This document shows positions 53,509 through 63,923 of a stretch of 64,000 bases of DNA, piece by piece (the stretch's first letter is position 1; the number at the start of each line of letters is the position of its first letter). This DNA is from Gammaproteobacteria bacterium. Its GTDB lineage: Bacteria > Pseudomonadota > Gammaproteobacteria > Ga0077554 > Ga007554. Made by a program: the position numbers and the translations under genes. Where the stretch lies: positions 1,682,188 to 1,746,187 of the forward strand of contig JAMPIW010000007.1 of assembly GCA_040183005.1 (NCBI GenBank), written 5' to 3'. Below the pieces are notes generated by a model that was not told the DNA's origin, did no database searches, and worked only from the letters and a program-made list of their open reading frames with translations.

Positions 53509-53846
53509 TTGCGCAGCCGCATACGATCTGGGTGGCGGTCGCGCCGATGGACATGCGGGTGGGCATCGATGGTCTGTCGCTGCGGGTGCAGCAGGCGCTG
53601 GGCAAGGCCCCCTGCGATGGCTCGGCCTATGTGTTTCGTAACCGTCGCGGTGATCGGCTCAAGGTGTTGCTGTGGGATGGCAATGGCGTGTGGTTGTGCC
53701 AGCGCCGGTTGCATCGGGGGCGCTTCGTCTGGCCGCAGGCGGACAGTCCGGTCTGGTCATTGGAACTTGCCCAATGGCAGTGGCTGATTGCTGGTGTCGA
53801 CTGGCAGCGGATGTCGGCCCAACCGGCGGCCGACTGGCGTTTGTGA
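53505..53846 (+). CDS. tnpB: IS66 Orf2/TnpB of element C
   Basis: A 113-residue TnpB: TIWVAVAPMDMRVGIDGLSL, PCDGSAYVFRNRRGDRLKVL, WDGNGVWLCQRRLHRGRFVW. ATG 53505 overlaps the tnpA stop (ATGA). Intact. Confidence 0.94.
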   Translation: MIAQPHTIWVAVAPMDMRVGIDGLSLRVQQALGKAPCDGSAYVFRNRRGDRLKVLLWDGNGVWLCQRRLHRGRFVWPQADSPVWSLELAQWQWLIAGVDWQRMSAQPAADWRL

Positions 53847-53928
53847 CGATTGAAGCCGCCATGAAAAATGGTGAATAAAAACCTGTATTTATGCGGCTTT
53901 CTGCGGTGTTTCATGGTATAATTTTGTC

Positions 53929-55506
53929 ATGAAAAACGTTGCCGAAGCAGCCCTGCAAGACGCTCCTGTCGCTCTCAAAAACTGGGCTGTGCTGGCGATG
54001 CAGCAGCTCGACGAAAAGAGTAACAAAGTACAACAGTTAAGCGATCAACTGTCACTGCGCGACCAGCAGCTCAAACACGCCGACCTCAAAATCCAGGCCC
54101 TGACCTTCGAACTCGCCTACTACAAGCGCATTCGCTTTACCAACAAGAGTGAACAATTCTCCTTGGAGCAGCGCGAGTTGTTCGAGGAAAGCTGGAATAC
54201 CGACACCAGTGCGCTGGAAGCCGAAGTGGAACAGGTGGCATCTACCCGGCAACCCAAGCGCGAACGCGCCGGTCGCCAGCCGTTGCCGAATCATCTCCCG
54301 CGTATCGAGCATCGCCATGAACCAGAATCGTGCACCTGCGGCCAGTGCGGCAAGGATCTGGTCAAGATCGGCGAAGACATCAGCGAGCAACTGGATGTCG
54401 AGCCCGCCCGCTTCTTCGTGCATCGCCACATTCGTCCGCAGTATGCTTGCCGTGCTTGTGAGACCGTCAGTGCGGCGCCGATTCCGCCGGCGGTCATCGA
54501 CGGCGGCATGGCGGCGCCGGGCTTGCTCACCTGGGTGATGGTCAGCAAATTCATGGATCACCTGCCTCTCTACCGGCTGGAGCAGATCGCGGCCCGCAGT
54601 GGGGTTACCCTGTCACGCTCCACCTTGGCCGAATGGGTAGGTCGCATTGGCGTGGCACTCCAGCCGCTGGCCGACCGGCTGGCCGAGAGACTCCGCCAGC
54701 GCACCGTCCTGCACGCCGACGAGACCCCGGTGCAGCAACTCGACCCCGGACGGGGAAAAACGCTACGCGCCTTCCTCTGGGCCTACCGAAGTTGCGATCT
54801 CGAACAGGGAGACCCCCTCGTCCTCTTCGACTACCAGGCCGACCGGCGCGGCAAACATGCCAGGAACTTCCTGCAAGGCTGGAAGGGTGCCCTTATGGTC
54901 GATGATTATGCCGGCTACAAAGGCCTGTTCGCCCACGCCGTGGTGGAACTGGCGTGCCTGGCCCATGCGCGGCGGAAATTCTACGATCTGCATGCCGCCC
55001 ATCAGAGCCCGATTGCGGCCGAGGCATTGAAGCGCATTGCCGGACTCTACGCCATCGAAGATCAGGGCAAGACCCTGGGCATCGAAGATCGTCATGCATT
55101 ACGCCAGCAACACGCCAAGCCGAAGCTGGACGAATTCCATGCCTGGCTCCAGCGCACACGGCTCACCACCGCCACGGGTAGCGGCACCGCCAAGGCCATC
55201 GACTACAGCCTCAAACGCTGGGATGCAATCAAGCGCTACCTCGGGGATGGCCGTTACCCCATCGATAACAACCCGGTGGAAAATGCTATCCGTCCTATTG
55301 CGCTTGGTAAAAAGAATTGGCTGTTCACCGGCAGTGAACGCGCGGGCCGCCGCGCCGCCGCCATCCAGAGCCTGTTCGCAACGGCGAAACTCAACGGCAT
55401 CGAGCCGGCTGCCTGGCTGAAGGATACGCTGGAGAAACTGCCGACCTGGCCTAACAGCCGCATTGATGATCTGCTGCCATTGCGGTCTGTACAGACATCA
55501 GGCTGA
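53929..55506 (+). CDS. tnpC: IS66 transposase TnpC of element C
   Basis: A 525-residue DDE transposase, full length for IS66. N-terminal leucine-rich coiled coil (residues ~15-60), zinc-finger cysteines CTCGQCGKDL and CRACE, catalytic core with Asp in LHADETPVQQLD, Asp in MVDDYAGYKG and Glu in NPVENAIRPIALGKKNW, then a C-terminal arm. No frame breaks. Starts 82 bp after tnpB. Confidence 0.96.
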   Translation: MKNVAEAALQDAPVALKNWAVLAMQQLDEKSNKVQQLSDQLSLRDQQLKHADLKIQALTFELAYYKRIRFTNKSEQFSLEQRELFEESWNTDTSALEAEVEQVASTRQPKRERAGRQPLPNHLPRIEHRHEPESCTCGQCGKDLVKIGEDISEQLDVEPARFFVHRHIRPQYACRACETVSAAPIPPAVIDGGMAAPGLLTWVMVSKFMDHLPLYRLEQIAARSGVTLSRSTLAEWVGRIGVALQPLADRLAERLRQRTVLHADETPVQQLDPGRGKTLRAFLWAYRSCDLEQGDPLVLFDYQADRRGKHARNFLQGWKGALMVDDYAGYKGLFAHAVVELACLAHARRKFYDLHAAHQSPIAAEALKRIAGLYAIEDQGKTLGIEDRHALRQQHAKPKLDEFHAWLQRTRLTTATGSGTAKAIDYSLKRWDAIKRYLGDGRYPIDNNPVENAIRPIALGKKNWLFTGSERAGRRAAAIQSLFATAKLNGIEPAAWLKDTLEKLPTWPNSRIDDLLPLRSVQTSG

Positions 55507-55536
55507 GTTGTATAGATGGGGCGGCTGGACGCTTAC

Positions 55537-55622
55537 GCACAATATTCCCTCTGCGTCAGATCACTTCGACGCCAGGCTTCAAGATGCTCTCGCCAGAATT
55601 CCTGCCCATGCCTCTTCGCCAT
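55537..55622 (-). pseudogene. tnpA: IS66 TnpA of element B, 5' part
   Basis: From ATG 55622: MAKRHGQEFWREHLEAWRRS, then DLTQREYC, where element C begins. A GGAGGG site lies 9 bp upstream of the ATG on the minus strand. Counterpart of the 3' part at 52891-53115. Confidence 0.85.
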
Positions 55623-55750
55623 CTGGAGTCCCTCCGAAAAAGCAGCAAGAGTGCACGGGCTTCGCGGAAAACTACAGGTGGGACGGCTGGCCGCTTACAA
55701 ATCAGGAGGCAAGCCTGGGGTTGGTCGAGCGCCACTCTCGCTATACATGC

Positions 55751-55776
55751 AAAAAAAAACCGGGCATCGCCCGGTT
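55751..55776 (-). terminator. Rho-independent terminator of the ribosomal operon
   Basis: Stem AACCGGGC (55758-55765) / GCCCGGTT (55769-55776) with ATC loop; on the minus strand it is followed by nine T. It lies 30 bp after the rplQ stop. On the plus strand TTTTCT gives weaker termination for transcripts leaving the IS region. Confidence 0.92.
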
Positions 55777-55806
55777 TTCTAAAATAATAAAGGTTAGTAA
55801 AACCAA

Positions 55807-56202
55807 CTATTCAGCACTAACGGGTTTGGTCTCCGTCCCAGACTGAGGGCGATCAACAAGCTCAACAATAGCCATTGGTGCTTTATCGCCTGGTCGAAAT
55901 CCACATTTAAGAATTCGCAGATAACCGCCGGGACGGGCTTTATAACGAGGACCAACTTCGTTGAACAACTTACTTACCATGTCACGATCACGTATCCGGG
56001 CAAACGCAAGTCGCCTTTTTGAAACATTATCGACTTTTGCCAAGGTAATAAGTGGCTCTGCCACACGACGAAGCTCCTTGGCTTTAGGTAGCGTGGTTTT
56101 TATGATCTCATGACGAATCAGAGATATCGTCATATTCCTGAGCATAGCCTTGCGATGACTACTATCCCGACTGAGTTGACGCCCAATATTGCGATGACGC
56201 AT
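55807..56202 (-). CDS. rplQ: 50S ribosomal protein L17
   Basis: 131 residues; L17 start [20 protein letters not shown] and [12 protein letters not shown]-like core ([20 protein letters not shown]). Slightly long C-terminal tail ([15 protein letters not shown]), common in gammaproteobacteria. Last gene of the alpha operon, followed by the terminator; 128 bp after rpoA. Confidence 0.97.
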   Translation of the reverse strand: MRHRNIGRQLSRDSSHRKAMLRNMTISLIRHEIIKTTLPKAKELRRVAEPLITLAKVDNVSKRRLAFARIRDRDMVSKLFNEVGPRYKARPGGYLRILKCGFRPGDKAPMAIVELVDRPQSGTETKPVSAE

Positions 56203-56330
56203 TTTTTAAACTTCCTTAACCAATTGACCGGCCCCCTTTAAGGAGCAGGCGCTAAAAGTGTTTTGAAACTTCAGAAAACTGGAAACAGCAGGGGAAAGAC
56301 GAAATAAATATTTTTATCCCGCTACCAGAT

Positions 56331-57332
56331 TCAGGCTGATGCCTTTTCTTTTCTCTGGAGTCCCGCCGGGGGCCAATTCTCTAGGCACATACCCAAAGAC
56401 AGGCCATGAGAAGCCAAAACATCCTTAATTTCAGTCAAAGACTTCTTACCTAAATTAGGGGTTTTCAACAACTCAACCTCAGTACGCTGAATCAAATCAC
56501 CGATGTAATAGATGTTTTCAGCCTTCAAGCAATTCGCAGAACGGACCGTTAACTCAAGGTCATCGACAGGTCGAAGCAAGATCGGGTCGACCTCCATTTC
56601 TTTGATCGCCGTCTGCGCCTCTTCTTTGCCCTTCAACTCCACGAAAACAGAAAGTTGCTCCTGCAAGATAGTGGCTGCGCGACGAATAGCTTCCTCAGGA
56701 TCAATCGTACCGTTCGTTTCAATATCTATAACCAACTTATCCAAGTCGGTGCGCTGCTCAACGCGCGCGCTCTCTACCACATAAGAAACTCTGCGCACGG
56801 GGCTGAACGATGCATCCAACTGTAATCTGCCAATTGAATTACCGGCATCTTCAGTATTCAGACGGCTTAGCGCGGGCTGATATCCACGTCCCCGCGAGAT
56901 GCACAGGGTCATAGCCAATTCAGTGGGCTTAGTAAGATTCGCGATCACATGGTTAGGGTTCACTATTTCGATGTCATGAGGCAATTCAATATCTTTTGCC
57001 AACACAACGCCAGGACCTTTCTTTCTCAGATTGACCCACGCCTCATCGCGACCATGCATGCGTATAGCCAAACCCTTCAGGTTCAACAAAATATCAATAA
57101 TATCTTCCTGAACACCCTCGAGGCTGGTGTATTCGTGCAGAACGCCCTCAATCTCGGCCTCGACGACTGCACAACCGGGCATAGATGACAATAAAATACG
57201 GCGTAACGCATTCCCTAAAGTGTGACCAAACCCGCGCTCAAGCGGCTCCAATGTAACCTTGGCGTGCATCCCGCTGACCACATGCACATCAACCAGACGC
57301 GGCTTCAGAAATTCGAACACCGAACCCTGCAT
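56331..57332 (-). CDS. rpoA: RNA polymerase alpha subunit
   Basis: 333 residues. N-terminal assembly domain with [21 protein letters not shown]-terminal domain with [20 protein letters not shown] and [19 protein letters not shown], which contacts UP elements and activators. Canonical place between rpsD and rplQ. Length a few residues over E. coli RpoA. Confidence 0.98.
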   Translation of the reverse strand: MQGSVFEFLKPRLVDVHVVSGMHAKVTLEPLERGFGHTLGNALRRILLSSMPGCAVVEAEIEGVLHEYTSLEGVQEDIIDILLNLKGLAIRMHGRDEAWVNLRKKGPGVVLAKDIELPHDIEIVNPNHVIANLTKPTELAMTLCISRGRGYQPALSRLNTEDAGNSIGRLQLDASFSPVRRVSYVVESARVEQRTDLDKLVIDIETNGTIDPEEAIRRAATILQEQLSVFVELKGKEEAQTAIKEMEVDPILLRPVDDLELTVRSANCLKAENIYYIGDLIQRTEVELLKTPNLGKKSLTEIKDVLASHGLSLGMCLENWPPAGLQRKEKASA

Positions 57333-57405
57333 GAAAAATCCTCTCTTACGTTAAGCGTGACGTACTTTTTGTACCCACAAGCCATCCAAAAATCACAAGA
57401 TTCGA

Positions 57406-58032
57406 TTACTTGGAATAAAGCTCCACAACAAGGTTTTCATTTATATCAGAAGGCAAATCGCTGCGCTCCGGAATTGCCTTGAAGATGCCCTGCATTTTCT
57501 CAACATCCACATCGACCCAGCCTGCGAAACCGCGCTGCTGAGCAAAAGTCATGGCAGCCTGCACACGCAACTGTTTTTTAGAGCCTTCAGTAACAGCCAC
57601 TAAATCATTTGGATTGATTAAATAGCTGGGGATATTTACCTTTCTTCCATTAACTGTAATCCCATTGTGACGCACCAGCTGTCTCGCTTCACTGCGAGAA
57701 GCCGCAAAGCCCATGCGATACACGACATTATCCAAGCGCCTTTCAAGAAGCTGCAACAAAAGCTCGCCAGTCGACCCCTTTCGTCGGTCAGCCTGCTTGT
57801 AACATCCACGGAATTGCCCCTCAAGGACACCATAAATACGGCGAAGTTTTTGCTTGGCACGAAGCTGCCCGGCATAATCGGTAAGGCGTGGCTTTTTCTG
57901 ACCATGCTGACCAGGAGGAGAATTACGCTTCTCAATCGCGCATTTCGCGGTATAACACTTCTCACCCTTCAGAAAGAGCTTTACACCCTCACGACGGCAC
58001 AAGCGGCATTTTGATCCTGTGTATTTAGCCAC
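57406..58032 (-). CDS. rpsD: 30S ribosomal protein S4
   Basis: 208 residues with the S4 RNA-binding domain ([37 protein letters not shown]). Zinc-binding cysteines at the N-terminus ([15 protein letters not shown]) are kept, so this is the zinc-containing C+ form. In relatives S4 represses this operon by binding its leader. Confidence 0.97.
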   Translation of the reverse strand: MAKYTGSKCRLCRREGVKLFLKGEKCYTAKCAIEKRNSPPGQHGQKKPRLTDYAGQLRAKQKLRRIYGVLEGQFRGCYKQADRRKGSTGELLLQLLERRLDNVVYRMGFAASRSEARQLVRHNGITVNGRKVNIPSYLINPNDLVAVTEGSKKQLRVQAAMTFAQQRGFAGWVDVDVEKMQGIFKAIPERSDLPSDINENLVVELYSK

Positions 58033-58047
58033 AGCTACTCTCCAATT

Positions 58048-58437
58048 TTAAACACGACGCTTCTTCGGCGGCCGGCAACCATTGTGCGGGATCGGAGTAA
58101 CGTCAGTAATACTATTTATTTTAAAACCTGCAGCATGCAGCGCACGTACCGCAGACTCCCGGCCAGGCCCAGGGCCTTTTACGAGAACGTCTAAGTTCTT
58201 CATTCCAAACTCTTGAACAATAGATCCCGCTTTCTCTGCAGCAACCTGAGCCGCAAAAGGTGTACTCTTACGAGAACCACGGAATCCCGAGCTACCTGAG
58301 GTCGCCCAAGACAAGGCGTTTCCCTGGCGGTCGGTAATAGTTATAATTGTGTTATTAAAAGAAGCGTAGACATGCGCTACGCCGTCGACCACATTCTTTT
58401 TTACACGCTTGCGCGTACGCGTGCTGACTTTTGCCAT
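58048..58437 (-). CDS. rpsK: 30S ribosomal protein S11
   Basis: 129 residues; [34 protein letters not shown] and the end [10 protein letters not shown] are S11 signatures. 15 bp before rpsD. Confidence 0.98.
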   Translation of the reverse strand: MAKVSTRTRKRVKKNVVDGVAHVYASFNNTIITITDRQGNALSWATSGSSGFRGSRKSTPFAAQVAAEKAGSIVQEFGMKNLDVLVKGPGPGRESAVRALHAAGFKINSITDVTPIPHNGCRPPKKRRV

Positions 58438-58460
58438 ATCCGGTTCCTAGCTCTGTTGAA

Positions 58461-58817
58461 TTATTTGCGTATCGCTTTGCGCGGACCCTTTCGAGTCCTC
58501 GCATTGGTACGAGTACGCTGACCACGGGCAGGCAGTCCACGGCGATGACGCAGCCCGCGATAGCTACCGAGATCCATCAAGCGCTTAATGCTCATGGAGA
58601 CTTCGCGACGAAGGTCGCCTTCAACTTTTAACTTGGAAACCTCTGAACGCAACGCTTCGATCTCGGCCTCGGAAAGCTCCTTGACTTTAGCGTTAGGCTT
58701 CACTCCCGCCGCGTCACAAATATAGCGCGCCCGAGTCGGGCCAACACCATAAATAGCTGTGAGCGCAATGACAGCGTGCTTCTGCACAGGTATATTTACA
58801 CCGGCAATACGGGCCAT
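58461..58817 (-). CDS. rpsM: 30S ribosomal protein S13
   Basis: 118 residues; [30 protein letters not shown] and the tail [18 protein letters not shown] match S13. First gene of the alpha part after rpmJ. Confidence 0.98.
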   Translation of the reverse strand: MARIAGVNIPVQKHAVIALTAIYGVGPTRARYICDAAGVKPNAKVKELSEAEIEALRSEVSKLKVEGDLRREVSMSIKRLMDLGSYRGLRHRRGLPARGQRTRTNARTRKGPRKAIRK

Positions 58818-58922
58818 TCGTCCTCCTGCTAATACTACCCGGTAAAACGGATTATTATACTTATCTACGAACAGAAAATCAAGGATTGACTTCCCTCGCA
58901 GATCTCAAAAAACTTACTATAC

Positions 58923-59036
58923 TCAGCCTTGTCGCTGTTTGTGCCGTGTATCGGCGCAAATAATACGCACGACACCTTTGCGACGTACTACCTTACAGTT
59001 ACGGCACAACTTTTTTACGGAAGCACGAACCTTCAT
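58923..59036 (-). CDS. rpmJ: 50S ribosomal protein L36
   Basis: A 37-residue L36: [37 protein letters not shown]. Cysteines and the histidine form the zinc site (C+ form). It lies between secY and rpsM, the normal place. Gaps of about 105 and 150 bp on either side hold no other gene. Confidence 0.97.
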   Translation of the reverse strand: MKVRASVKKLCRNCKVVRRKGVVRIICADTRHKQRQG

Positions 59037-59187
59037 GACCATTCTCCACAAAACACACTAAAGTTACTGGATGCGTATCGATAAATAACCACTCTTTACG
59101 CATACCAAGTACCCGAAAAGCCTCAAAAAAAACACCTGTAATTATCTGACGAAAAATGTCAGGTAAAGTGAAGTCTTAAAAACTTTC

Positions 59188-60543
59188 TCAGCGTAATAGA
59201 CCCGACCCACCATACCCCTTTAGATTTGCTTTCTTCAGCAAGCCCTCATATTGATGAGACATTAAATGGGCTTGCAACTGGGTCATGAAATCCATAACCA
59301 CGACCACAATAATCAAAAGTGAGGTGCCTCCAAAGTAGAAGGGGACATTCCACGAAACAATCAGAAACTCAGGTAACAAGCAAATCACTGTTAGATACAG
59401 CGCCCCAGCAACCGCTAAGCGAGTCATCACCGTATCAATATAGCGCGCAGTCTGCTCCCCAGGGCGGACACCAGGAATAAAAGCTCCCGATTTTTTTAAA
59501 TTATCAGCCGTATCTTTGGGATTAAAAACCAACGCAGTGTAAAAAAAACAAAAGAAAATAATCGCGGCCGCATACAAGATAACGTAAATAGGCTGCCCCG
59601 GCGATAATACAGTCGACAAGTCACGTAACCAATCCATTCCTTCTCCTTGGCCAACCATACCCGCTATTGTGCCCGGGAAAAGGATGATGCTAGAAGCAAA
59701 AATTGGCGGTATAACACCGGCCATATTAACCTTCATTGGCAAATGACTCGTCTGGGCCGCGTAAACTTTACGGCCCTGTTGACGTTTAGCGTAATTTACC
59801 GTTATCCGACGCTGACCGCGCTCTATAAAAATGACAGCTGCGGTAACGACTATTGCCATAACAAAAAGAACTAACACTGTCAGAGCGTGCATTTCGCCCG
59901 TGCGGGCCAACTCCAGCGTGCCACCAATTGCGGCAGGCAAGCCAGCTGCAATACCGGCAAAGATTATCATGGAAATACCATTGCCAATACCACGCTCCGT
60001 GATTTGCTCGCCCAACCACATGAGAAAGAGTGTGCCTGCAACAAGCGTCAAAACCGCAATGAAAATAAAGCCGTATCCCGGCTCAATAACAACACTGATA
60101 CCACCGACCTGTTGCTTCTGCAACGCGATTGCAACCCCACCCGCCTGACCAGCAGCCAAAACAGCCGTGAGATAGCGGGTGTATTGAGTAATCTTGCGGC
60201 GCCCGGCCTCCCCCTCTTTTTTCAGCTGCTCAAGGGTAGGCCATACAACCGCCAGCAGCTGTAAAATAATGGACGCAGAGATATAAGGCATAATGCCCAG
60301 CGCGAACACAGTGAACCGCGAAAGTGCACCGCCAGAGAACATGTTAAACATGTCAATAATAGTTCCCCGCTGTTGTTCAAACAGCGTGGCGAGAGCATGC
60401 GGGTCTATCCCCGGCACAGGAATATATGCACCGACTCGGAACACTATTAACGCACCAACAAGAAAAAGCAGGCGCTGCTTTAATTCAGCAAACTTACCTG
60501 CGCCACCCATGCTGGCGGGCGATGTCATACGAGGAACTGCCAC
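59188..60543 (-). CDS. secY: Protein translocase subunit SecY
   Basis: 451 residues, ten membrane helices. Signatures: [42 protein letters not shown], and YKRRQQG-type text ([20 protein letters not shown]). GTG start at 60543 directly follows the rplO stop codon. Channel of the Sec translocon used with SecDF-YajC encoded elsewhere in the window. Confidence 0.98.
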   Translation of the reverse strand: MAVPRMTSPASMGGAGKFAELKQRLLFLVGALIVFRVGAYIPVPGIDPHALATLFEQQRGTIIDMFNMFSGGALSRFTVFALGIMPYISASIILQLLAVVWPTLEQLKKEGEAGRRKITQYTRYLTAVLAAGQAGGVAIALQKQQVGGISVVIEPGYGFIFIAVLTLVAGTLFLMWLGEQITERGIGNGISMIIFAGIAAGLPAAIGGTLELARTGEMHALTVLVLFVMAIVVTAAVIFIERGQRRITVNYAKRQQGRKVYAAQTSHLPMKVNMAGVIPPIFASSIILFPGTIAGMVGQGEGMDWLRDLSTVLSPGQPIYVILYAAAIIFFCFFYTALVFNPKDTADNLKKSGAFIPGVRPGEQTARYIDTVMTRLAVAGALYLTVICLLPEFLIVSWNVPFYFGGTSLLIIVVVVMDFMTQLQAHLMSHQYEGLLKKANLKGYGGSGLLR

Positions 60544-60975
60544 TTAATCCTCGACCTTACCGCCAGCCGCCTCGATCGCCGCACGCGCACCTTTTGTCGC
60601 GGCAACGCCACGCAAGGTAACAGCTATCTCAATCGTTCCCGAGAGTATTACCTTGGCGCGATCCGCCGATTGATGCACAACGTTTGCACGCTTCAGCGCT
60701 TCAAGATCAACATTGCCGCCAATTTTAACCAACTCTGACAAAGTAACTTCAGCTGCCTTATCGGCATTCAAAGAGGCAAAACCGAATTTCGGCAGGCGGC
60801 GCTGAAGTGGCATCTGACCACCCTCAAACCCAACTTTATGATATCCACCGGCACGAGCAGATTGACCTTTGTGGCCACGACCGCAGGTCTTTCCCAACCC
60901 TGAACCAATGCCGCGCCCAACACGCTTTGCATCTTTTTTCTCGCCGACAGCGGGCTTAATAGTATTCAGCCGCAT
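60544..60975 (-). CDS. rplO: 50S ribosomal protein L15
   Basis: 143 residues; glycine-rich N-terminus ([20 protein letters not shown]) and [18 protein letters not shown] are L15 hallmarks. Overlaps rpmD by one base and abuts secY. Confidence 0.98.
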   Translation of the reverse strand: MRLNTIKPAVGEKKDAKRVGRGIGSGLGKTCGRGHKGQSARAGGYHKVGFEGGQMPLQRRLPKFGFASLNADKAAEVTLSELVKIGGNVDLEALKRANVVHQSADRAKVILSGTIEIAVTLRGVAATKGARAAIEAAGGKVED

Positions 60976-61169
60976 TATCCGATCTCCTCAGTCTTAACCA
61001 TGTAAGAGACTTTGTTAATCATACCTCGTACACACGCCGTATCTTCGAGCTCCACACTGTGCTGTATACGTCGAAGCCCCAAACCCAACAGGCAAGCTTT
61101 ATGGTTAGGTAATTTCCCATTGCTGCTACGCACCAGCGTTACTTTCAACTTTTTAGTTACTGTCGACAT
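60975..61169 (-). CDS. rpmD: 50S ribosomal protein L30
   Basis: 64 residues; [26 protein letters not shown] and [11 protein letters not shown] fit L30. Between rpsE (5 bp) and rplO. Confidence 0.97.
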   Translation of the reverse strand: MSTVTKKLKVTLVRSSNGKLPNHKACLLGLGLRRIQHSVELEDTACVRGMINKVSYMVKTEEIG

Positions 61170-61174
61170 GAGCT

Positions 61175-61681
61175 TTATCCCGTCACCTCATCTACCGTCT
61201 TGCCGCGCTTCGCAGCAACAGACTCGGCATCAGCCATCCCGGTGAGGCCACGTATCGTAGCGCGGACAACATTTATTGGATTACTCGACCCAATACACTT
61301 GGCCAGAACATTCTGCACGCCAAGCACTTCAAATACTGCGCGCATAGCCCCGCCGGCAATAATTCCGGTACCTTCCGACGCCGGTTGCATATGCACCTTT
61401 GACGCGCCAAAGCGAACGGTTACAGGATATTGCAAGGTATTCCCATTCAGACGTATGGTGCACATATTTCTACGTGCATCCTCCATTGCTTTCTGGATAG
61501 CGGCGGGCACTTCACGTGCCTTACCTCGGCCGAATCCAACCTTGCCCTGGCCATCACCGACAACCGTCAATGCCGAAAAACCAAACTGACGACCGCCTTT
61601 TACTACTTTGGCTACACGCCTAACAGCGATCAGTTTTTCCTGAAACCCATCACCATTCTGAGGCACATCATAATTCGCCAT
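61175..61681 (-). CDS. rpsE: 30S ribosomal protein S5
   Basis: 168 residues; [40 protein letters not shown] and [19 protein letters not shown] are S5 signatures. Contributes to decoding accuracy. Confidence 0.98.
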   Translation of the reverse strand: MANYDVPQNGDGFQEKLIAVRRVAKVVKGGRQFGFSALTVVGDGQGKVGFGRGKAREVPAAIQKAMEDARRNMCTIRLNGNTLQYPVTVRFGASKVHMQPASEGTGIIAGGAMRAVFEVLGVQNVLAKCIGSSNPINVVRATIRGLTGMADAESVAAKRGKTVDEVTG

Positions 61682-61692
61682 GACCTGATTCC

Positions 61693-62055
61693 TTAAAATT
61701 CGAGACCTTGCTCACGAGCGGCATCAGCCAACGCTTTGACGCGCCCATGATACCTAAACCCGGAGCGATCAAAAGCGATCTTCGTAACGCCAGCAGCCAA
61801 CGCTCGCTCTGCCACGGTCTTACCCACAATGCTCGCGGCCTCAACGTTGCCTGTACCTTTAACTGCATTTCGCACTTGCTCATCCAAAGTAGAGGCGCAA
61901 GCTACGACCTCGGACCCACTGGGTGCAATCACCTGCGCATATATGTGCCTAGGCGTACGATGAATGCACAACCGGTAAACACCCAACTCTCTTATTTTAG
62001 CGCGGGCTCGTTGAGCACGGCGCAGACGTGACAGCTTTTTATCCACGAAACTCAC
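61693..62055 (-). CDS. rplR: 50S ribosomal protein L18
   Basis: 120 residues; the L18 core [15 protein letters not shown] and the end [26 protein letters not shown] are clear. Binds 5S rRNA with L5. 11 bp before rpsE. Confidence 0.98.
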   Translation of the reverse strand: MSFVDKKLSRLRRAQRARAKIRELGVYRLCIHRTPRHIYAQVIAPSGSEVVACASTLDEQVRNAVKGTGNVEAASIVGKTVAERALAAGVTKIAFDRSGFRYHGRVKALADAAREQGLEF

Positions 62056-62057
62056 CT

Positions 62058-62591
62058 TTACTTCTTCTTGGCTTCTTTACGAACAATCACTTCGTCCGAG
62101 TACTTAACACCTTTACCCTTGTAAGGTTCCGGTGGACGGTAGGCACGAATTTTGGCTGCTATCAAACCAACCAGATTCTTGTCGATACCTTTAACCAGGA
62201 CCTCAGTCTGACTTGGGGTTTCAATCGTAATCCCAGCGGGCGCAGAAAAGCTGATCGGGTGCGAATATCCCAACGTCAAATTAAGCGCCGAACCCTGTAC
62301 CTGCGCACGATAACCTACTCCTACCAGCTCCAGCTTCTTCTGAAAACCGGTACTGACACCAATTACCATATTATTGATAAGCGCACGAGCAGTACCCGCC
62401 ATGGCATTGGAGAATGTATTCGTGTCGCGCGGGGCGAAAGTGAGAACATTACCCTCTTGACGAATTTCAACAACATCAGGCACATCAAACGACAACGAGC
62501 CTTTGCTGCCTTTTACAGTGACAGATTGACCGCTAAGGGTCACATCAACACCACCAGGAATAGTAACGGGTTTTTTTGCAACTCTCGACAT
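62058..62591 (-). CDS. rplF: 50S ribosomal protein L6
   Basis: 177 residues with the two L6 repeats; [20 protein letters not shown] at the start and [20 protein letters not shown] at the end are typical. Two bases before rplR. Confidence 0.98.
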   Translation of the reverse strand: MSRVAKKPVTIPGGVDVTLSGQSVTVKGSKGSLSFDVPDVVEIRQEGNVLTFAPRDTNTFSNAMAGTARALINNMVIGVSTGFQKKLELVGVGYRAQVQGSALNLTLGYSHPISFSAPAGITIETPSQTEVLVKGIDKNLVGLIAAKIRAYRPPEPYKGKGVKYSDEVIVRKEAKKK

Positions 62592-62606
62592 TACTGCACA
62601 CCCACC

Positions 62607-63002
62607 TTATGAGATAACACAAAGGACTTCACCGCCATGCCCTGCAGCACGCGCTGCGCGATCCGTCATCACGCCCTTCGAAGTCGATACGATGCTAATA
62701 CCTAAACCACCCATAACCTTGGGAAGTTCATCCTTGCCACGATAAGCGCGCAAGCCGGGTCGGCTAATACGCCGTATCTGCTCGATCACCGGCCTGCCTT
62801 CATAATATTTCAGATCAATCACAAGCAGCGGTTTGCCATCCTGATCCTGAACAGAAAAGGCATTGATGTAACCTTCATCTTTTAGCACCTGGGCAATAGC
62901 CTGCTTCTGTTTCGACATGGGCATGCTTACAACCGCTTTGGAGGCTCCCAATGCGTTACGAATACGGGTCAGCATATCTGCTATAGGATCAGTCATACTC
63001 AT
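62607..63002 (-). CDS. rpsH: 30S ribosomal protein S8
   Basis: 131 residues; [18 protein letters not shown] start and [27 protein letters not shown] end are diagnostic. In E. coli S8 represses this operon near rplE; the corresponding RNA site was not sought in detail. Confidence 0.98.
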   Translation of the reverse strand: MSMTDPIADMLTRIRNALGASKAVVSMPMSKQKQAIAQVLKDEGYINAFSVQDQDGKPLLVIDLKYYEGRPVIEQIRRISRPGLRAYRGKDELPKVMGGLGISIVSTSKGVMTDRAARAAGHGGEVLCVIS

Positions 63003-63053
63003 AATTCAATTCCACATTACAATTAAAATTCCGCATTCGCGAAATCGGGGCAT

Positions 63054-63359
63054 TTACCAACTGGCCTTAACCAACCCAGGAACATCCCCACGCATCGCAG
63101 CCTCGCGTAACTTATTCCGCGCCAAACCAAACTTACGGTAAAAACCGCGAGGGCGGCCGCTAATTTGACAGCGGTTACGGATACGACAAGGACTGGCATC
63201 GCGCGGCAAGGCGTGAAACTTACGCTGAGCCTCATCACGTTCCACAGGAGTAAGGTTCAAATCAACAATCATCGCTTTCAGCTGAAGCCGGTGTGCTGCA
63301 TATTTTTGAACAGTACGCGCGCGCTTAACTTCGCGATTAATCATGCACAATTTCGCCAT
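63054..63359 (-). CDS. rpsN: 30S ribosomal protein S14
   Basis: 101 residues, the long zinc-free form: [58 protein letters not shown]. Only two of the four zinc-ribbon cysteines are present. Confidence 0.98.
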   Translation of the reverse strand: MAKLCMINREVKRARTVQKYAAHRLQLKAMIVDLNLTPVERDEAQRKFHALPRDASPCRIRNRCQISGRPRGFYRKFGLARNKLREAAMRGDVPGLVKASW

Positions 63360-63368
63360 AAATCTTCC

Positions 63369-63908
63369 TTACTTCCTGAAAGGGAAACTAAAGGCGGCCA
63401 ACAAGGCGCGGCCTTCGTCATCGTTCTTGGCTGTAGTCGTAATTATCACATCCAACCCGCGCAAGGCATCTATCTTATCGTATTCGATCTCAGGAAAAAT
63501 AATCTGCTCGCGCACACCCATGCTGTAGTTTCCGCGCCCATCGAAAGACTTTGGGCTAATTCCGCGAAAATCACGAATACGCGGCATGGCGATATTGATT
63601 AACCGATCAAGAAACTCATACATGCGATGGCGGCGCAGAGTAACCTTACAGCCAACAGGCCAGCCTTCACGGACTTTAAAGCCAGCAACCGACTTACGCG
63701 CAAGCGTAATCACGGGCTTTTGTCCGGCAATTTTCATCATGTCAGCGACTGCATTTTCAATGACTTTTTTATCGCCGACAGCCTCACCTACCCCCATATT
63801 CAGGGTGATTTTGGTAATCTGAGGCACCTCCATGACACTCTTATAGTTATACTGCTGCATAAGCTGCTTAACTACAGTGTCACGATAGTATTCTTGGAGT
63901 CTTGCCAT
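63369..63908 (-). CDS. rplE: 50S ribosomal protein L5
   Basis: 179 residues; [40 protein letters not shown] and [20 protein letters not shown] are L5 signatures. Binds 5S rRNA. Confidence 0.98.
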   Translation of the reverse strand: MARLQEYYRDTVVKQLMQQYNYKSVMEVPQITKITLNMGVGEAVGDKKVIENAVADMMKIAGQKPVITLARKSVAGFKVREGWPVGCKVTLRRHRMYEFLDRLINIAMPRIRDFRGISPKSFDGRGNYSMGVREQIIFPEIEYDKIDALRGLDVIITTTAKNDDEGRALLAAFSFPFRK

Positions 63909-63923
63909 TCTATTTTTCCGAAC

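Larger units (their letters stand above)
53116..55536 (+). mobile_element. IS66-family element C, intact, with 8-bp target duplication
   Basis: A 2421-bp element with inverted ends GTAAGCGTCCAGCCGTCCCA (left) and GTAAGCGTCCAGCCGCCCCA (right, complement). The 8-bp sequence GCACAATA is present directly on both sides (53108-53115 and 55537-55544), the duplication size typical of IS66. It carries uninterrupted tnpA, tnpB and tnpC in one direction and is probably functional. It interrupts tnpA of element B. Confidence 0.95.
51120..55698 (-). mobile_element. IS66-family element B, inactive, interrupted by element C
   Basis: Ends: GTAAGCGTCCAGCCGCTCCA at 51120 and the complement of GTAAGCGGCCAGCCGTCCCA at 55698. 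Genes run on the minus strand: tnpA (split), tnpB, tnpC (broken). Its flanking 8-mers (CCTCAAAC and AAATCAGG) do not match, so no target duplication survives; the ends were probably brought together by recombination or a deletion. Element C sits inside its tnpA. Confidence 0.82.
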
